From the NCBI RefSeq assembly GCF_031457955.1, contig NZ_JAVDXN010000001.1, forward strand, positions 682,001 through 746,000: a stretch of DNA of 64,000 nucleotides. The letters are read 5' to 3'. This document shows, in pieces, positions 25,283 through 32,711 of this stretch (position 1 is the first letter of the stretch; each line of letters starts with the position of its first letter). Position numbers and translations under genes: made by a program. The notes below the pieces were generated by a model. That model was given only the letters and a program-made list of their open reading frames with translations, had not been told where the DNA came from and made no database searches. The stretch comes from Mixta sp031457955. Lineage in GTDB: Bacteria > Pseudomonadota > Gammaproteobacteria > Enterobacterales > Enterobacteriaceae.

Positions 25283-25828
25283 ATGAGCATTTACGATACT
25301 GAACTGGTTATGCTGGATGGCAAACGTACCACGCTGGAACAATGGAAAGGCGATGTGCTGTTGATTGTTAACGTCGCCTCTGAGTGCGGTCTGACGCCGC
25401 AATATAAGGAGCTGGAGAATCTGCAGCGCGCCTGGAATAAATCTGGCTTTAATGTGCTGGGCTTCCCGTGCAACGCGTTTCTTGGTCAGGAGCCAGGCAG
25501 TAACGAAGAGATCGCCGCCTTTTGCAGCACCAATTATGGCGTCAGTTTCCCGATGTTTAGCAAAATCGAGGTAAACGGGCCTGAACGTCATCCGCTTTAC
25601 CAGCAGCTGATCGCGGCATGCCCGGAAGCGGTAGAGCCGGAAAACAGCGGCTTCTACGAGCGTATGACAAGTAAAGGCCGGGGGCCAAAAGAGAAGGGCG
25701 ATATTTTATGGAATTTTGAAAAGTTCCTCGTGGGCCGCAACGGTGAGGTGGTGCAGCGTTTCGCGCCGGATATGACCCCGGAAGACCCGATCGTAATGGA
25801 AAGCATTAAGCTCGCGCTGGCGAAATAA
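25283..25828 (+). CDS. btuE: glutathione/thioredoxin peroxidase BtuE
   Basis: Glutathione-peroxidase-family enzyme of 181 residues that reduces peroxides; its place in the btu operon does not mean a role in B12 uptake. The peroxidatic Cys35 lies in VASECGLTPQY, and GFPCNAF and WNFEKFLVGRNG follow. The start at 25283 follows CAGGAAAC. Its stop overlaps the btuD start (TAATG). Confidence 0.94.
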   Translation: MSIYDTELVMLDGKRTTLEQWKGDVLLIVNVASECGLTPQYKELENLQRAWNKSGFNVLGFPCNAFLGQEPGSNEEIAAFCSTNYGVSFPMFSKIEVNGPERHPLYQQLIAACPEAVEPENSGFYERMTSKGRGPKEKGDILWNFEKFLVGRNGEVVQRFAPDMTPEDPIVMESIKLALAK

Positions 25829-26583
25829 TGTTGTTATCCGTTGAGCAGGCGGCCGTTGCCGGACGCCTGCAGGCTTTTAACGCTCAGGTTAATAGCGGAG
25901 AGCTAATCCATCTGCTTGGCCCCAACGGTGCCGGTAAAAGCTCCTTACTGGCGCGTCTGGCCGGGCTTCTGCCCGGCGAAGGCATCGTGCGTCTTAGCGG
26001 CACGCCGCTGGAAGCGTGGTCACGGGCATCGCTGGCGCGCCGACGCGCCTGGCTCCCGCAGCAACAGCAACAGCCAGGGCAAATGGCGGTATTCCACTAT
26101 TTACAGCAGCATTTGACGGCGGCAAAACCGGCACAGGATACGCTGCTATCGCGACTCCTCAATGCTTTTCAGCTGCGCGATAAACTCACGCGACCGTTGA
26201 CCCAGCTTTCCGGCGGCGAATGGCAGCGCGTAAGGCTGATGGCGGTGCTGTTACAGGTATGGCCATGCGCCGCGCGGCCTGCAACGCTGCTGCTACTCGA
26301 CGAGCCTTACAGCGGACTGGACGTGGCGCAGCAGCAGGCGCTGGATAACGAGTTAACAACGTTTTGCCGTGCGGGCGGCGCGGTTATCACCAGCGGCCAT
26401 GACCTGAATCATAGCCTGCGTCATGCACGTCATGTCTGGCTGATGCAGCAGGGGAAAGTGGTACAGCAGGGGCGGGCAGAGGCGGTGTTACAGCCTGAGA
26501 CGCTACGCGCGCTTTATGGCCTGGCTTTTCGTAAGCTACAGGCGGAAGGTGAGAGCTGGTTAGTGGCTGAAGAGATGCGCTGA
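25828..26583 (+). CDS. btuD: vitamin B12 ABC transporter ATPase BtuD
   Basis: ATPase of the B12 importer, 251 residues. Walker A GPNGAGKSS at 31-39, signature LSGGEWQRV near 130, Walker B LLLLDEPYSGLD near 155 and the H-loop TSGHDLNHS. It is translationally coupled to btuE through a one-base overlap. Confidence 0.95.
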   Translation: MLLSVEQAAVAGRLQAFNAQVNSGELIHLLGPNGAGKSSLLARLAGLLPGEGIVRLSGTPLEAWSRASLARRRAWLPQQQQQPGQMAVFHYLQQHLTAAKPAQDTLLSRLLNAFQLRDKLTRPLTQLSGGEWQRVRLMAVLLQVWPCAARPATLLLLDEPYSGLDVAQQQALDNELTTFCRAGGAVITSGHDLNHSLRHARHVWLMQQGKVVQQGRAEAVLQPETLRALYGLAFRKLQAEGESWLVAEEMR

Positions 26584-26653
26584 GAGGATTGCCAGCGTGA
26601 AGGCTTACCGCTACAGTTAGCCCGGCTGCGCTTACACAGAAAGGACACAGGTT

Positions 26654-27115
26654 ATGCGAATCGGTGGGTTAATTTTGCTTAGTGTATTGCTGGTGGGCTG
26701 TAGTCATCATGCGCCACCGCCTGACGGACGTCTTTCTGATTCCATCACCGTTATTGCTGAACTGAACGAGCAGCTAAGTCGCTGGCACGGTACGCCTTAT
26801 CGCTACGGCGGCCTGAGCCGGAGCGGCGTTGACTGTTCCGGTTTTGTTTATCTGACGTTTCGCGATCGCTTTAATTTACAGTTGCCGCGCAGCACACGCG
26901 CGCAAACCGATATAGGCACGCGCATTGATAAAGATGAGTTACTTCCCGGTGATTTAGTTTTTTTTAAAACGGGTCGCGGTGAGAATGGTCTGCACGTCGG
27001 CATTTACGACAGCGATAAACAGTTTATTCATGCCTCAACCAGCAAAGGGGTAATCCGCTCTTCGCTGGATAACGATTACTGGCGAAAAGTATTTTGGCAG
27101 GCGCGAAGAATTTAA
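26654..27115 (+). CDS. nlpC: NlpC lipoprotein, NlpC/P60 cell-wall peptidase
   Basis: Outer-membrane-type lipoprotein of 153 residues with lipobox LLVGC (lipid on Cys16) followed by an NlpC/P60 domain. Catalytic Cys61 (VDCSGFVY), His114 (GLHVGIY) and a third residue His126 (QFIHAS) are present, so the enzyme should cleave peptide stems of peptidoglycan. Same position as in E. coli after btuD. Confidence 0.94.
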   Translation: MRIGGLILLSVLLVGCSHHAPPPDGRLSDSITVIAELNEQLSRWHGTPYRYGGLSRSGVDCSGFVYLTFRDRFNLQLPRSTRAQTDIGTRIDKDELLPGDLVFFKTGRGENGLHVGIYDSDKQFIHASTSKGVIRSSLDNDYWRKVFWQARRI

Positions 27116-27495
27116 GAATAACCTGCTGAAAAAGCACCAATCGATTCAGAAAATGCTCATTTAATCAGCTTTTAAAATATGAAATGATAGGCCGGAAATG
27201 TTATGCCGGAATGAATGAAGTTTCGGCTTTACATAAGCAGCCTTTTTAATTGTGCGGTAAGTCAGATATTCCTTATCATCATGGGAATCATCATTAAATC
27301 TTATTTATTAGCGTGGATCAGCGCAGGAAAACATAAGCGGCCATAAAGGTAAATTTGAGTTAAACATCGCACTATCAGTGAGTTACTGCACAAAAAGAGG
27401 CGCAAGGGGCTGTTACCTGGCATTAAGGATGCTATTGATTGTGGTTTTTCCTTAGTATAGGATGCCTGAATTGCCACTTTTTTATGGCTAAAAAA
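27116..27495. other. AT-rich spacer between nlpC and ydiV
   Basis: About 380 bases without a supportable gene. It is AT-rich, with no strong terminator after nlpC and no clear promoter motif. A short frame MPELPLFYG opens at 27462 just before ydiV but ends after nine codons and has no support. Confidence 0.6.
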
Positions 27496-28236
27496 ATGAC
27501 AACTACAGTTTTTGCTGATTATTTTATTCATACAGCCTTCAACCCTGTTTATGCTTTAAAGGGTCGATTACTTGCCGTAGATTTGCTATCCAGCTTTATA
27601 CACACTTCTCATAATGTTGTTGTACCGCAGGATATTCTGTTATCTCAGTTCAACGGCGAACAGCGCTTACAAACATTACAAAAGCAGATCGGCGTTATTG
27701 AGCATTATCATGACTTTTTTCTGCAGAATAATGTTGCGGTAATTTTGAGCGTCGATGAAGAGATGGTTGAGACCATTTTATCCAGTGAATTTCTGCTGCG
27801 TAAGCTGCGGTCGTTTCCGGCGCTGGAATTAGCGATTAATGAGAACTTCCCTGCGTTTAAAGCGGGAAAGGATCATCCGTTATTAAGCCAACTAAGCGAT
27901 AATTTTAAATTAACTCTGAATAATTTTGGCTCAGGCAAAGCACCGGCAAAAGCGGTTTACGATAACCTGTTCAACCGTATTCGGCTGGATAAATATTTTT
28001 TGCAGCAGACACTAAAACGCGCCTCTTATCACGCCATGCTACAGGCGATCGTGCATCAGGTTAGCGATCACTGTGAGCAGTTTATCGCGTCGGGCATTGA
28101 CGATCTCGCCATGCTGGAACAGATTACCCCGTTTACCTTTGCCGGTATGCAGGGCGCGCTGTTTCCCCCCGTTCCTGAGAGCGAACTGGCTACGCTGATG
28201 GAGCCGCCATCCGGCTTTTCTGACGTTCACGGCTAA
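27496..28236 (+). CDS. ydiV: YdiV/RflP-like degenerate EAL-domain regulator
   Basis: A 246-residue EAL-like protein homologous to E. coli YdiV (237 residues), which does not act on cyclic di-GMP but binds FlhD and targets FlhDC for proteolysis, lowering motility. Matching stretches are ELAINENFPAF (degenerate EAL-site region), GKDHPLL, NNFGSGKAPAKAV, RLDKYFLQQTL and LEQITPFTFAGMQGALFPPVP. The start MTTTVFADYF at 27496 aligns exactly with the E. coli start; none of the candidates (27439 GTG, 27484, 27496) has a good ribosome site. Position between nlpC and selO is conserved. Moderate divergence; function inferred. Confidence 0.8.
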   Translation: MTTTVFADYFIHTAFNPVYALKGRLLAVDLLSSFIHTSHNVVVPQDILLSQFNGEQRLQTLQKQIGVIEHYHDFFLQNNVAVILSVDEEMVETILSSEFLLRKLRSFPALELAINENFPAFKAGKDHPLLSQLSDNFKLTLNNFGSGKAPAKAVYDNLFNRIRLDKYFLQQTLKRASYHAMLQAIVHQVSDHCEQFIASGIDDLAMLEQITPFTFAGMQGALFPPVPESELATLMEPPSGFSDVHG

Positions 28237-28311
28237 TAAACCCACGCGGTTTTTGTTTACCTCTCCACATCAGGGTTACACTTAAACTCTACTGCGGCAA
28301 ACGGAGGCAGC

Positions 28312-29751
28312 ATGGAGTTTAATAACACCTGGCATAACGAGTTAAGCGGATTTTATACCGCGCTGAAGCCGACACCGCTGAAACAGCCCCGCCTGCTGTA
28401 CCATAGCGAGGCGCTGGCGCGTGAGCTGGAACTGGATGAAAGCTGGTTCCGCGAGGATAAAATTGGCGTCTGGAGCGGCGAAACGCTGTTGCCAGGTATG
28501 CAACCGCTGGCGCAAGTCTATAGCGGGCATCAGTTCGGCGTCTGGGCCGGACAGCTGGGCGACGGACGCGGCATTCTGCTGGGCGAGCAGCAGCTCGCTG
28601 ACGGCAGAAAATTTGACTGGCATTTAAAGGGTGCCGGTTTAACGCCTTATTCACGGATGGGCGATGGGCGCGCCGTGCTGCGCTCAACGGTGCGTGAATT
28701 CCTCGCCTCTGAAGCCCTGCATCATCTGGGTATTCCCACCAGCCGGGCGCTGACCATTGTGACCAGCGATGAGCCGGTTTACCGGGAAACCAAAGAGCGC
28801 GGCGCGATGCTGCTGCGCGTTGCGGAGAGCCATGCGCGCTTCGGTCATTTTGAACATTTCTTCTATAATGGCGAGCCGGAGAAAGTACGGCAGCTGGCCG
28901 ATTACCTGATTCATCATCACTGGCCGCAGCTGGAATCGGAGGCGGATCGTTATCTGTTATGGTTTAGCGATGTCGTGGAGCGCACCGCGCGCCTGATCGC
29001 CGCCTGGCAGAGCGTGGGCTTCGCTCACGGGGTGATGAATACCGACAATATGTCGGTTCTGGGTCTGACGCTGGATTATGGTCCCTACGGTTTTCTGGAT
29101 GATTATCAGCCGGGCTTTATCTGCAACCATTCCGATTATCAGGGACGTTACGCTTTTGATAATCAGCCGATGATTGGGCTATGGAATCTTAACCGACTGG
29201 CGCATGCGCTGTCGGATCTGATGACCACCGAGCAGCTCAAACAGGCGCTGAGCCGGTATGAACCCGCGCTAATGGCGGCGTGGGGCGAAAAAATGCGCGC
29301 GAAGCTGGGCTTTCTTACGCCGCAGGCGGAGGACAACGAGCTATTAACCGGGCTGCTGGCGCTGATGAGCCAGGAGGGCAGCGACTATACGCGCACCTTC
29401 CGCATGCTCAGCGCAACGCAGCAGCAGGAGAGCCGCTCGCCGCTGCGCGATGAATTTATCGACCGTGCAGCATTCGATCAATGGTATCTGCGTTATCAGC
29501 AGCGTTTATTAAAAGATGGGCGCAGCGATACCGATCGCGAACAGCAGATGAAAGCCGCCAATCCGGCGGTGATATTGCGTAACTACCTGGCGCAGCAGGC
29601 AATTGAAGGCGCGGAACGGAATGACATCACTATGCTGCAACATTTGCATCAGGCGTTATGTAACCCATTCAGCGATGCGCCGGACTATGCCGATTTGACC
29701 CGCCGTCCGCCGGACGAAGGCAAAAAAATCGAGGTCAGCTGCTCCAGCTGA
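28312..29751 (+). CDS. selO: protein adenylyltransferase SelO (YdiU)
   Basis: Pseudokinase-fold AMP transferase, 479 residues, that transfers AMP from ATP to Ser/Thr/Tyr in redox-linked proteins. Seen: GQLGDGRGILLGEQ (glycine-rich loop), WHLKGAGLTPYSRMGDGRAVLRS, HGVMNTDNMSVLGLTLDYGP (catalytic/metal segment with DNM and DYGP) and the conserved C-terminal CSS, whose Cys replaces eukaryotic selenocysteine. Full length. Converges on aroH across a repeat-rich spacer. Confidence 0.96.
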   Translation: MEFNNTWHNELSGFYTALKPTPLKQPRLLYHSEALARELELDESWFREDKIGVWSGETLLPGMQPLAQVYSGHQFGVWAGQLGDGRGILLGEQQLADGRKFDWHLKGAGLTPYSRMGDGRAVLRSTVREFLASEALHHLGIPTSRALTIVTSDEPVYRETKERGAMLLRVAESHARFGHFEHFFYNGEPEKVRQLADYLIHHHWPQLESEADRYLLWFSDVVERTARLIAAWQSVGFAHGVMNTDNMSVLGLTLDYGPYGFLDDYQPGFICNHSDYQGRYAFDNQPMIGLWNLNRLAHALSDLMTTEQLKQALSRYEPALMAAWGEKMRAKLGFLTPQAEDNELLTGLLALMSQEGSDYTRTFRMLSATQQQESRSPLRDEFIDRAAFDQWYLRYQQRLLKDGRSDTDREQQMKAANPAVILRNYLAQQAIEGAERNDITMLQHLHQALCNPFSDAPDYADLTRRPPDEGKKIEVSCSS

Positions 29752-29873
29752 TTTGCACCGAACGTAAGGCGCGGGGAGTACAAGCAGAAGAGTACAAACT
29801 GGCAGCAGCTCGCAGTTAATCTCTCGCAAATATGCACTGAACGTAAGGCGTGGGGAGTGCAGGCAGAAGAGTA
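29752..29873. repeat. two diverged 42-base direct repeats after selO
   Basis: Copies at 29752-29794 and 29830-29873 share GAACGTAAGGCG-GGGGAGT-CA-GCAGAAGAGTA with a few substitutions, 78 bases apart. The first begins at the selO stop codon. A mirrored segment (CCTGCACTCCCC at 29944-29955) is the reverse complement of part of copy two. Confidence 0.75.
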
Positions 29874-29879
29874 AAGCGT

Positions 29880-29901
29880 CCCGCGCCATGGACGGCGCGG
29901 G
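29880..29901. repeat. strong hairpin between the repeats
   Basis: Inverted repeat CCCGCGCC / GGCGCGGG with a 6-base loop ATGGAC. It resembles intergenic repeat hairpins of the CGCCATGGACGGCG kind seen in several enterobacteria. No T run follows, so it is not a typical terminator. Confidence 0.6.
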
Positions 29902-29958
29902 TCGAGCTGTCAGGGATGACGTATTTTGCGTCTTTACGATCGGCCTGCACTCCCCGCG

Positions 29959-30085
29959 CAGGCACCGTTTTGCGCTATCTACCCAGCCTGCACTTTCTGC
30001 GCAGGCACCGTTTTGCGCCGTTTACCTACACAGGCACCGTTTTGCGCCGTCTACCTGTGCAGGCACTGTCTTGTCCCGCGCGCTC
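29959..30085. repeat. tandem CAGGCACCGTTTTGCGCC repeat array before aroH
   Basis: Four units begin at 29959, 30002, 30031 and 30060. The spacing is 43, 29 and 29 bases. Units two and three are nearly identical over 29 bases (CAGGCACCGTTTTGCGCCGT then TACCT), the last is diverged (CAGGCACTGTCTTG). It lies between the convergent ends of selO and aroH. E. coli has hemP (ydiE) between these genes; no hemP frame is visible here. Confidence 0.75.
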
Positions 30086-30090
30086 CGCAA

Positions 30091-31137
30091 CTAAAAACGG
30101 CTATCCACCGCGTCCGCCAATTGCGCCAGCACCGCCTCGCTATCTTCCCAGCCGAGGCAAGGATCGGTAATTGACTGGCCATAAGTAAGAGGTTGCCCGC
30201 TCACCACCGGCTGATTACCTTCCTGCAAAAAACTCTCAATCATCACGCCTGCAATCGCACGTGAACCGTCACGAATCTGCTGCGCAACCGACTCCGCCAC
30301 GTCACGCTGACGGCGATGCTGCTTCAGGCAATTCCCATGGCTAAAATCCACCACCAACTGCTCCGGCAAAGCAAACTCACGCAAATTGGCTGCCGCCTCA
30401 GCAATATCCTGCGGATGATAATTCGGCACCTTCCCGCCGCGCATAATAATATGGCCAGACGGATTACCGCTGGTCTGATAAATCGTCATCTGACCATGCT
30501 TATCCGGTGACAAAAACATATGGCTCACCCGCGCCGCCCGAATCGCATCAATAGCGATACGGGTATTGCCGTCGGTACCGTTTTTAAAGCCGACCGGACA
30601 GGAAAGCGCCGAAGCCATCTCACGATGAATCTGGCTCTCGGTGGTGCGTGCGCCGATAGCGCCCCAGCTCACCAAATCAGCAATAAACTGGCCGATCACC
30701 ATATCCAGAAACTCTGTCGCGGTCGGCAGACCCAACCGGTTGATATCCAAAAGCAGCTTACGCGCGATAGCCAGCCCTTCATTCACGCGAAAAGAGCCAT
30801 CAAGATCGGGATCGGAAATCAGCCCTTTCCAGCCGACAACGGTGCGGGGCTTTTCAAAATAGGTGCGCATCACAATTTCAAGGCGGGAGTGATACTTATC
30901 ATGCAGCGCCTTAAGCTTAGCGGCATACTCCAGCGCGGCGCGCGGATCATGCAGCGAGCAGGGGCCAATAACCACCAGCAGACGCGGATCGTCGCCTGCC
31001 AGAATGCGTGCGATGCGCTGGCGGGCGGCGGTAACATTCTCAGCGACAGCCTCGCTAATTGGGTACTTCTCCGCCAGCGCGGCGGGCGTCACCAGCGTAT
31101 CAATGCGAGCAGTTCGCAGTTCATCAGTCTTGTTCAT
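30091..31137 (-). CDS. aroH: 3-deoxy-7-phosphoheptulonate synthase, Trp-sensitive (AroH)
   Basis: DAHP synthase joining PEP and erythrose 4-phosphate at the entry of the shikimate pathway, 348 residues as in E. coli AroH. Conserved elements: VVIGPCSLHD, IVMRTYFEKPRTVVGWKGLI, GARTTESQIHREMAS, FKNGTDGN, VDFSHGN. The start MNKTDELRTARID and overall identity favour AroH over AroF/AroG. I see no clear TrpR operator in the 139 bases upstream. Confidence 0.96.
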   Translation of the reverse strand: MNKTDELRTARIDTLVTPAALAEKYPISEAVAENVTAARQRIARILAGDDPRLLVVIGPCSLHDPRAALEYAAKLKALHDKYHSRLEIVMRTYFEKPRTVVGWKGLISDPDLDGSFRVNEGLAIARKLLLDINRLGLPTATEFLDMVIGQFIADLVSWGAIGARTTESQIHREMASALSCPVGFKNGTDGNTRIAIDAIRAARVSHMFLSPDKHGQMTIYQTSGNPSGHIIMRGGKVPNYHPQDIAEAAANLREFALPEQLVVDFSHGNCLKQHRRQRDVAESVAQQIRDGSRAIAGVMIESFLQEGNQPVVSGQPLTYGQSITDPCLGWEDSEAVLAQLADAVDSRF

Positions 31138-31276
31138 TGAGATCTCAGAATAATGTCTTCACAACGGCAGAAGCGCCGGGAAGTGATGACGATCACAATA
31201 AACCAACCAGCAGTAAATTCAACCGCCTGAAAGGGGTAAAGCGTGACCTGATGCATAACAAACAGCGGGCCTGTGC

Positions 31277-32104
31277 TTAATACATCCGACGATCCAGCCC
31301 CATGATATCGAGAATTTTGGTAGCGATCTCTTCAACCGAATAATTAGTACTGTTGAGATAGCGAATCTGGTGCGAGCGAAACAGCGCTTCAACTTCGCCC
31401 ACCTCCAGCCGACACTGCCGCATTGAGGCATAACGCGTATTCTCGGCGCGCTCCTGACGAATCGCCGCCAGCCGTTCAGGATCGATCGTCAAACCAAACA
31501 GCTTATGCTGAAAAGGTTTCAGCGCCGGGGGCAGCTTCAGATTATCCATATCATCGGCAATAAACGGATAGTTTGCCGCCCGTACGCCAAACTGCATGGC
31601 GAGATAAAGGCTGGTCGGGGTTTTACCGCAGCGGGAAACGCCCAGCAAAATCACCTGCGCCTCATCGAGGCCGCGCAGCGAAATGCCGTCATCATGTGCG
31701 AGGGTATAGTCGATGGCGGCGATACGCGCGTCATATTTGCCCAAATTGCTGGCGGTTAAGCCGTGGGTACGGTGGGCAACAGGCGCGGGCGCCATGCCCA
31801 GTTCCTGCTGTAGCGGTGCGACCAGCGCCTGCACAATATCCTGACAAAAGCCGTCGCTCTGCAAAATCACATCGCGCACGTCAGGCAGTACAATAGAGAA
31901 AAACACCAGAGGACGCAGACTGCTTAGTTGATAAATGGCGTTGATCTGTGCTTTAACGGCCTGCGCACGCTGCACATTCTCCACAAAGGGCAGGGTAAAA
32001 CTGTTGGTCGCCACCGGAAACTGCGACATCACCGCATGTCCCAACACCTCAGCGGTGATCGCGGTGCCGTCAGAGATATAAAAAACGCTGCGTTCTGCCG
32101 TCAT
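31277..32104 (-). CDS. ppsR: PEP synthase regulatory protein PpsR (kinase/pyrophosphorylase)
   Basis: Bifunctional regulator, 275 residues, that inactivates PEP synthase by ADP-dependent phosphorylation and reactivates it by pyrophosphorolysis. The N-terminal DUF299 signature FYISDGTAITAEVLGHA and P-loop GVSRCGKT at 155-162 are visible. Divergent from its target ppsA across a 607-base spacer, as in E. coli. Confidence 0.96.
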   Translation of the reverse strand: MTAERSVFYISDGTAITAEVLGHAVMSQFPVATNSFTLPFVENVQRAQAVKAQINAIYQLSSLRPLVFFSIVLPDVRDVILQSDGFCQDIVQALVAPLQQELGMAPAPVAHRTHGLTASNLGKYDARIAAIDYTLAHDDGISLRGLDEAQVILLGVSRCGKTPTSLYLAMQFGVRAANYPFIADDMDNLKLPPALKPFQHKLFGLTIDPERLAAIRQERAENTRYASMRQCRLEVGEVEALFRSHQIRYLNSTNYSVEEIATKILDIMGLDRRMY

Positions 32105-32339
32105 ACTTATTCTCTCTTATACAGGGTTAACTGAGCCTGGCAGATAATCGACAATAAAATCAATCAGCAATTTCGCATAGTTATTGAAACTAAATGTTCA
32201 AAAATAGTTATTTTGAATGTTTTATTCGCTGTGCTTTTCCGGGTTTTTTTAATCGCAGAGTAAATGAAATGGCGTTCCTGTTTTTATTTATCATTCAGGC
32301 AGGATAAGAAAAATAAATGGATAAAAAAGCGGGCGCAAC

Positions 32340-32435
32340 GTTGCGCAACGAAATAAAACAGGTAAAGCGATTACATTAATTTAATTATTTGAATTTAAAG
32401 TATTTTATTAAAATTCATTTTGTTGCGCAACGAAA
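32340..32435. repeat. paired GTTGCGCAACGAAA elements
   Basis: Two exact 14-base copies, each containing the palindrome GTTGCGCAAC, lie 82 bases apart. The same palindrome recurs in other intergenic spaces of this window at 50002, 58020 and 58272. It may be an operator; no regulator is known to me for it. Confidence 0.5.
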
Positions 32436-32479
32436 AAATTAGAGGCGGAGTTTTCTTAAAATATCTTTTTTTGCGCTGC

Positions 32480-32493
32480 TTTAACGATTCACC
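32480..32493 (-). promoter_or_regulatory. Cra (FruR) box upstream of ppsA
   Basis: On the minus strand GGTGAATCGTTAAA fits the Cra consensus RSTGAAWCSNTHHW at all positions. Cra activates ppsA in E. coli, so the site is expected here. Confidence 0.75.
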
Positions 32494-32711
32494 TCTTTCG
32501 TTTTTACATTCCTCTGTGCCAGGCTGGATAAGCGTTATACCCCCTATATTTCGGATTGCAGGTGCGTGGCTTTTCCGCCGTTACGTCGAACACATACCGG
32601 CGTGAACGGCAGAAATGGGCGGCGTCGCCGCCAGCGTGCAAACCGAATTATTCAGGAGAGCAACGCCATTTTCTGTGTGCCCCTCAAATTTATCATAAAA
32701 GGATTGCCCCA

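Larger units (their letters stand above)
32105..32711. other. ppsR-ppsA divergent regulatory spacer
   Basis: About 600 bases without a supportable gene, AT-rich in its first half. It contains two identical GTTGCGCAACGAAA elements at 32340-32353 and 32422-32435 (82 bases apart) and a Cra box at 32480-32493. The ppsA ribosome site (AAAGGA) is at its end. Confidence 0.75.

Noticed and set aside
27439..27495. Earlier GTG start of the ydiV-like gene
   Set aside because: The added residues (MWFFLSIGCLNCHFF) are not conserved and the ATG at 27496 aligns exactly with the E. coli start, although neither has a good ribosome site.
29959..30085. CRISPR-like repeat array
   Set aside because: Only four imperfect units at uneven spacing with no distinct spacers and no cas genes; it is a short tandem duplication.
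29850..30174. Open frames of 68-106 codons over the selO-aroH repeats
   Set aside because: Translations are low-complexity copies of the DNA repeats (RRHRFAPFTY type) with no ribosome site; they are produced by the tandem repeat.
31138..31276. TrpR operator upstream of aroH
   Set aside because: I searched for a CTAG-type trp operator palindrome and saw no convincing match.
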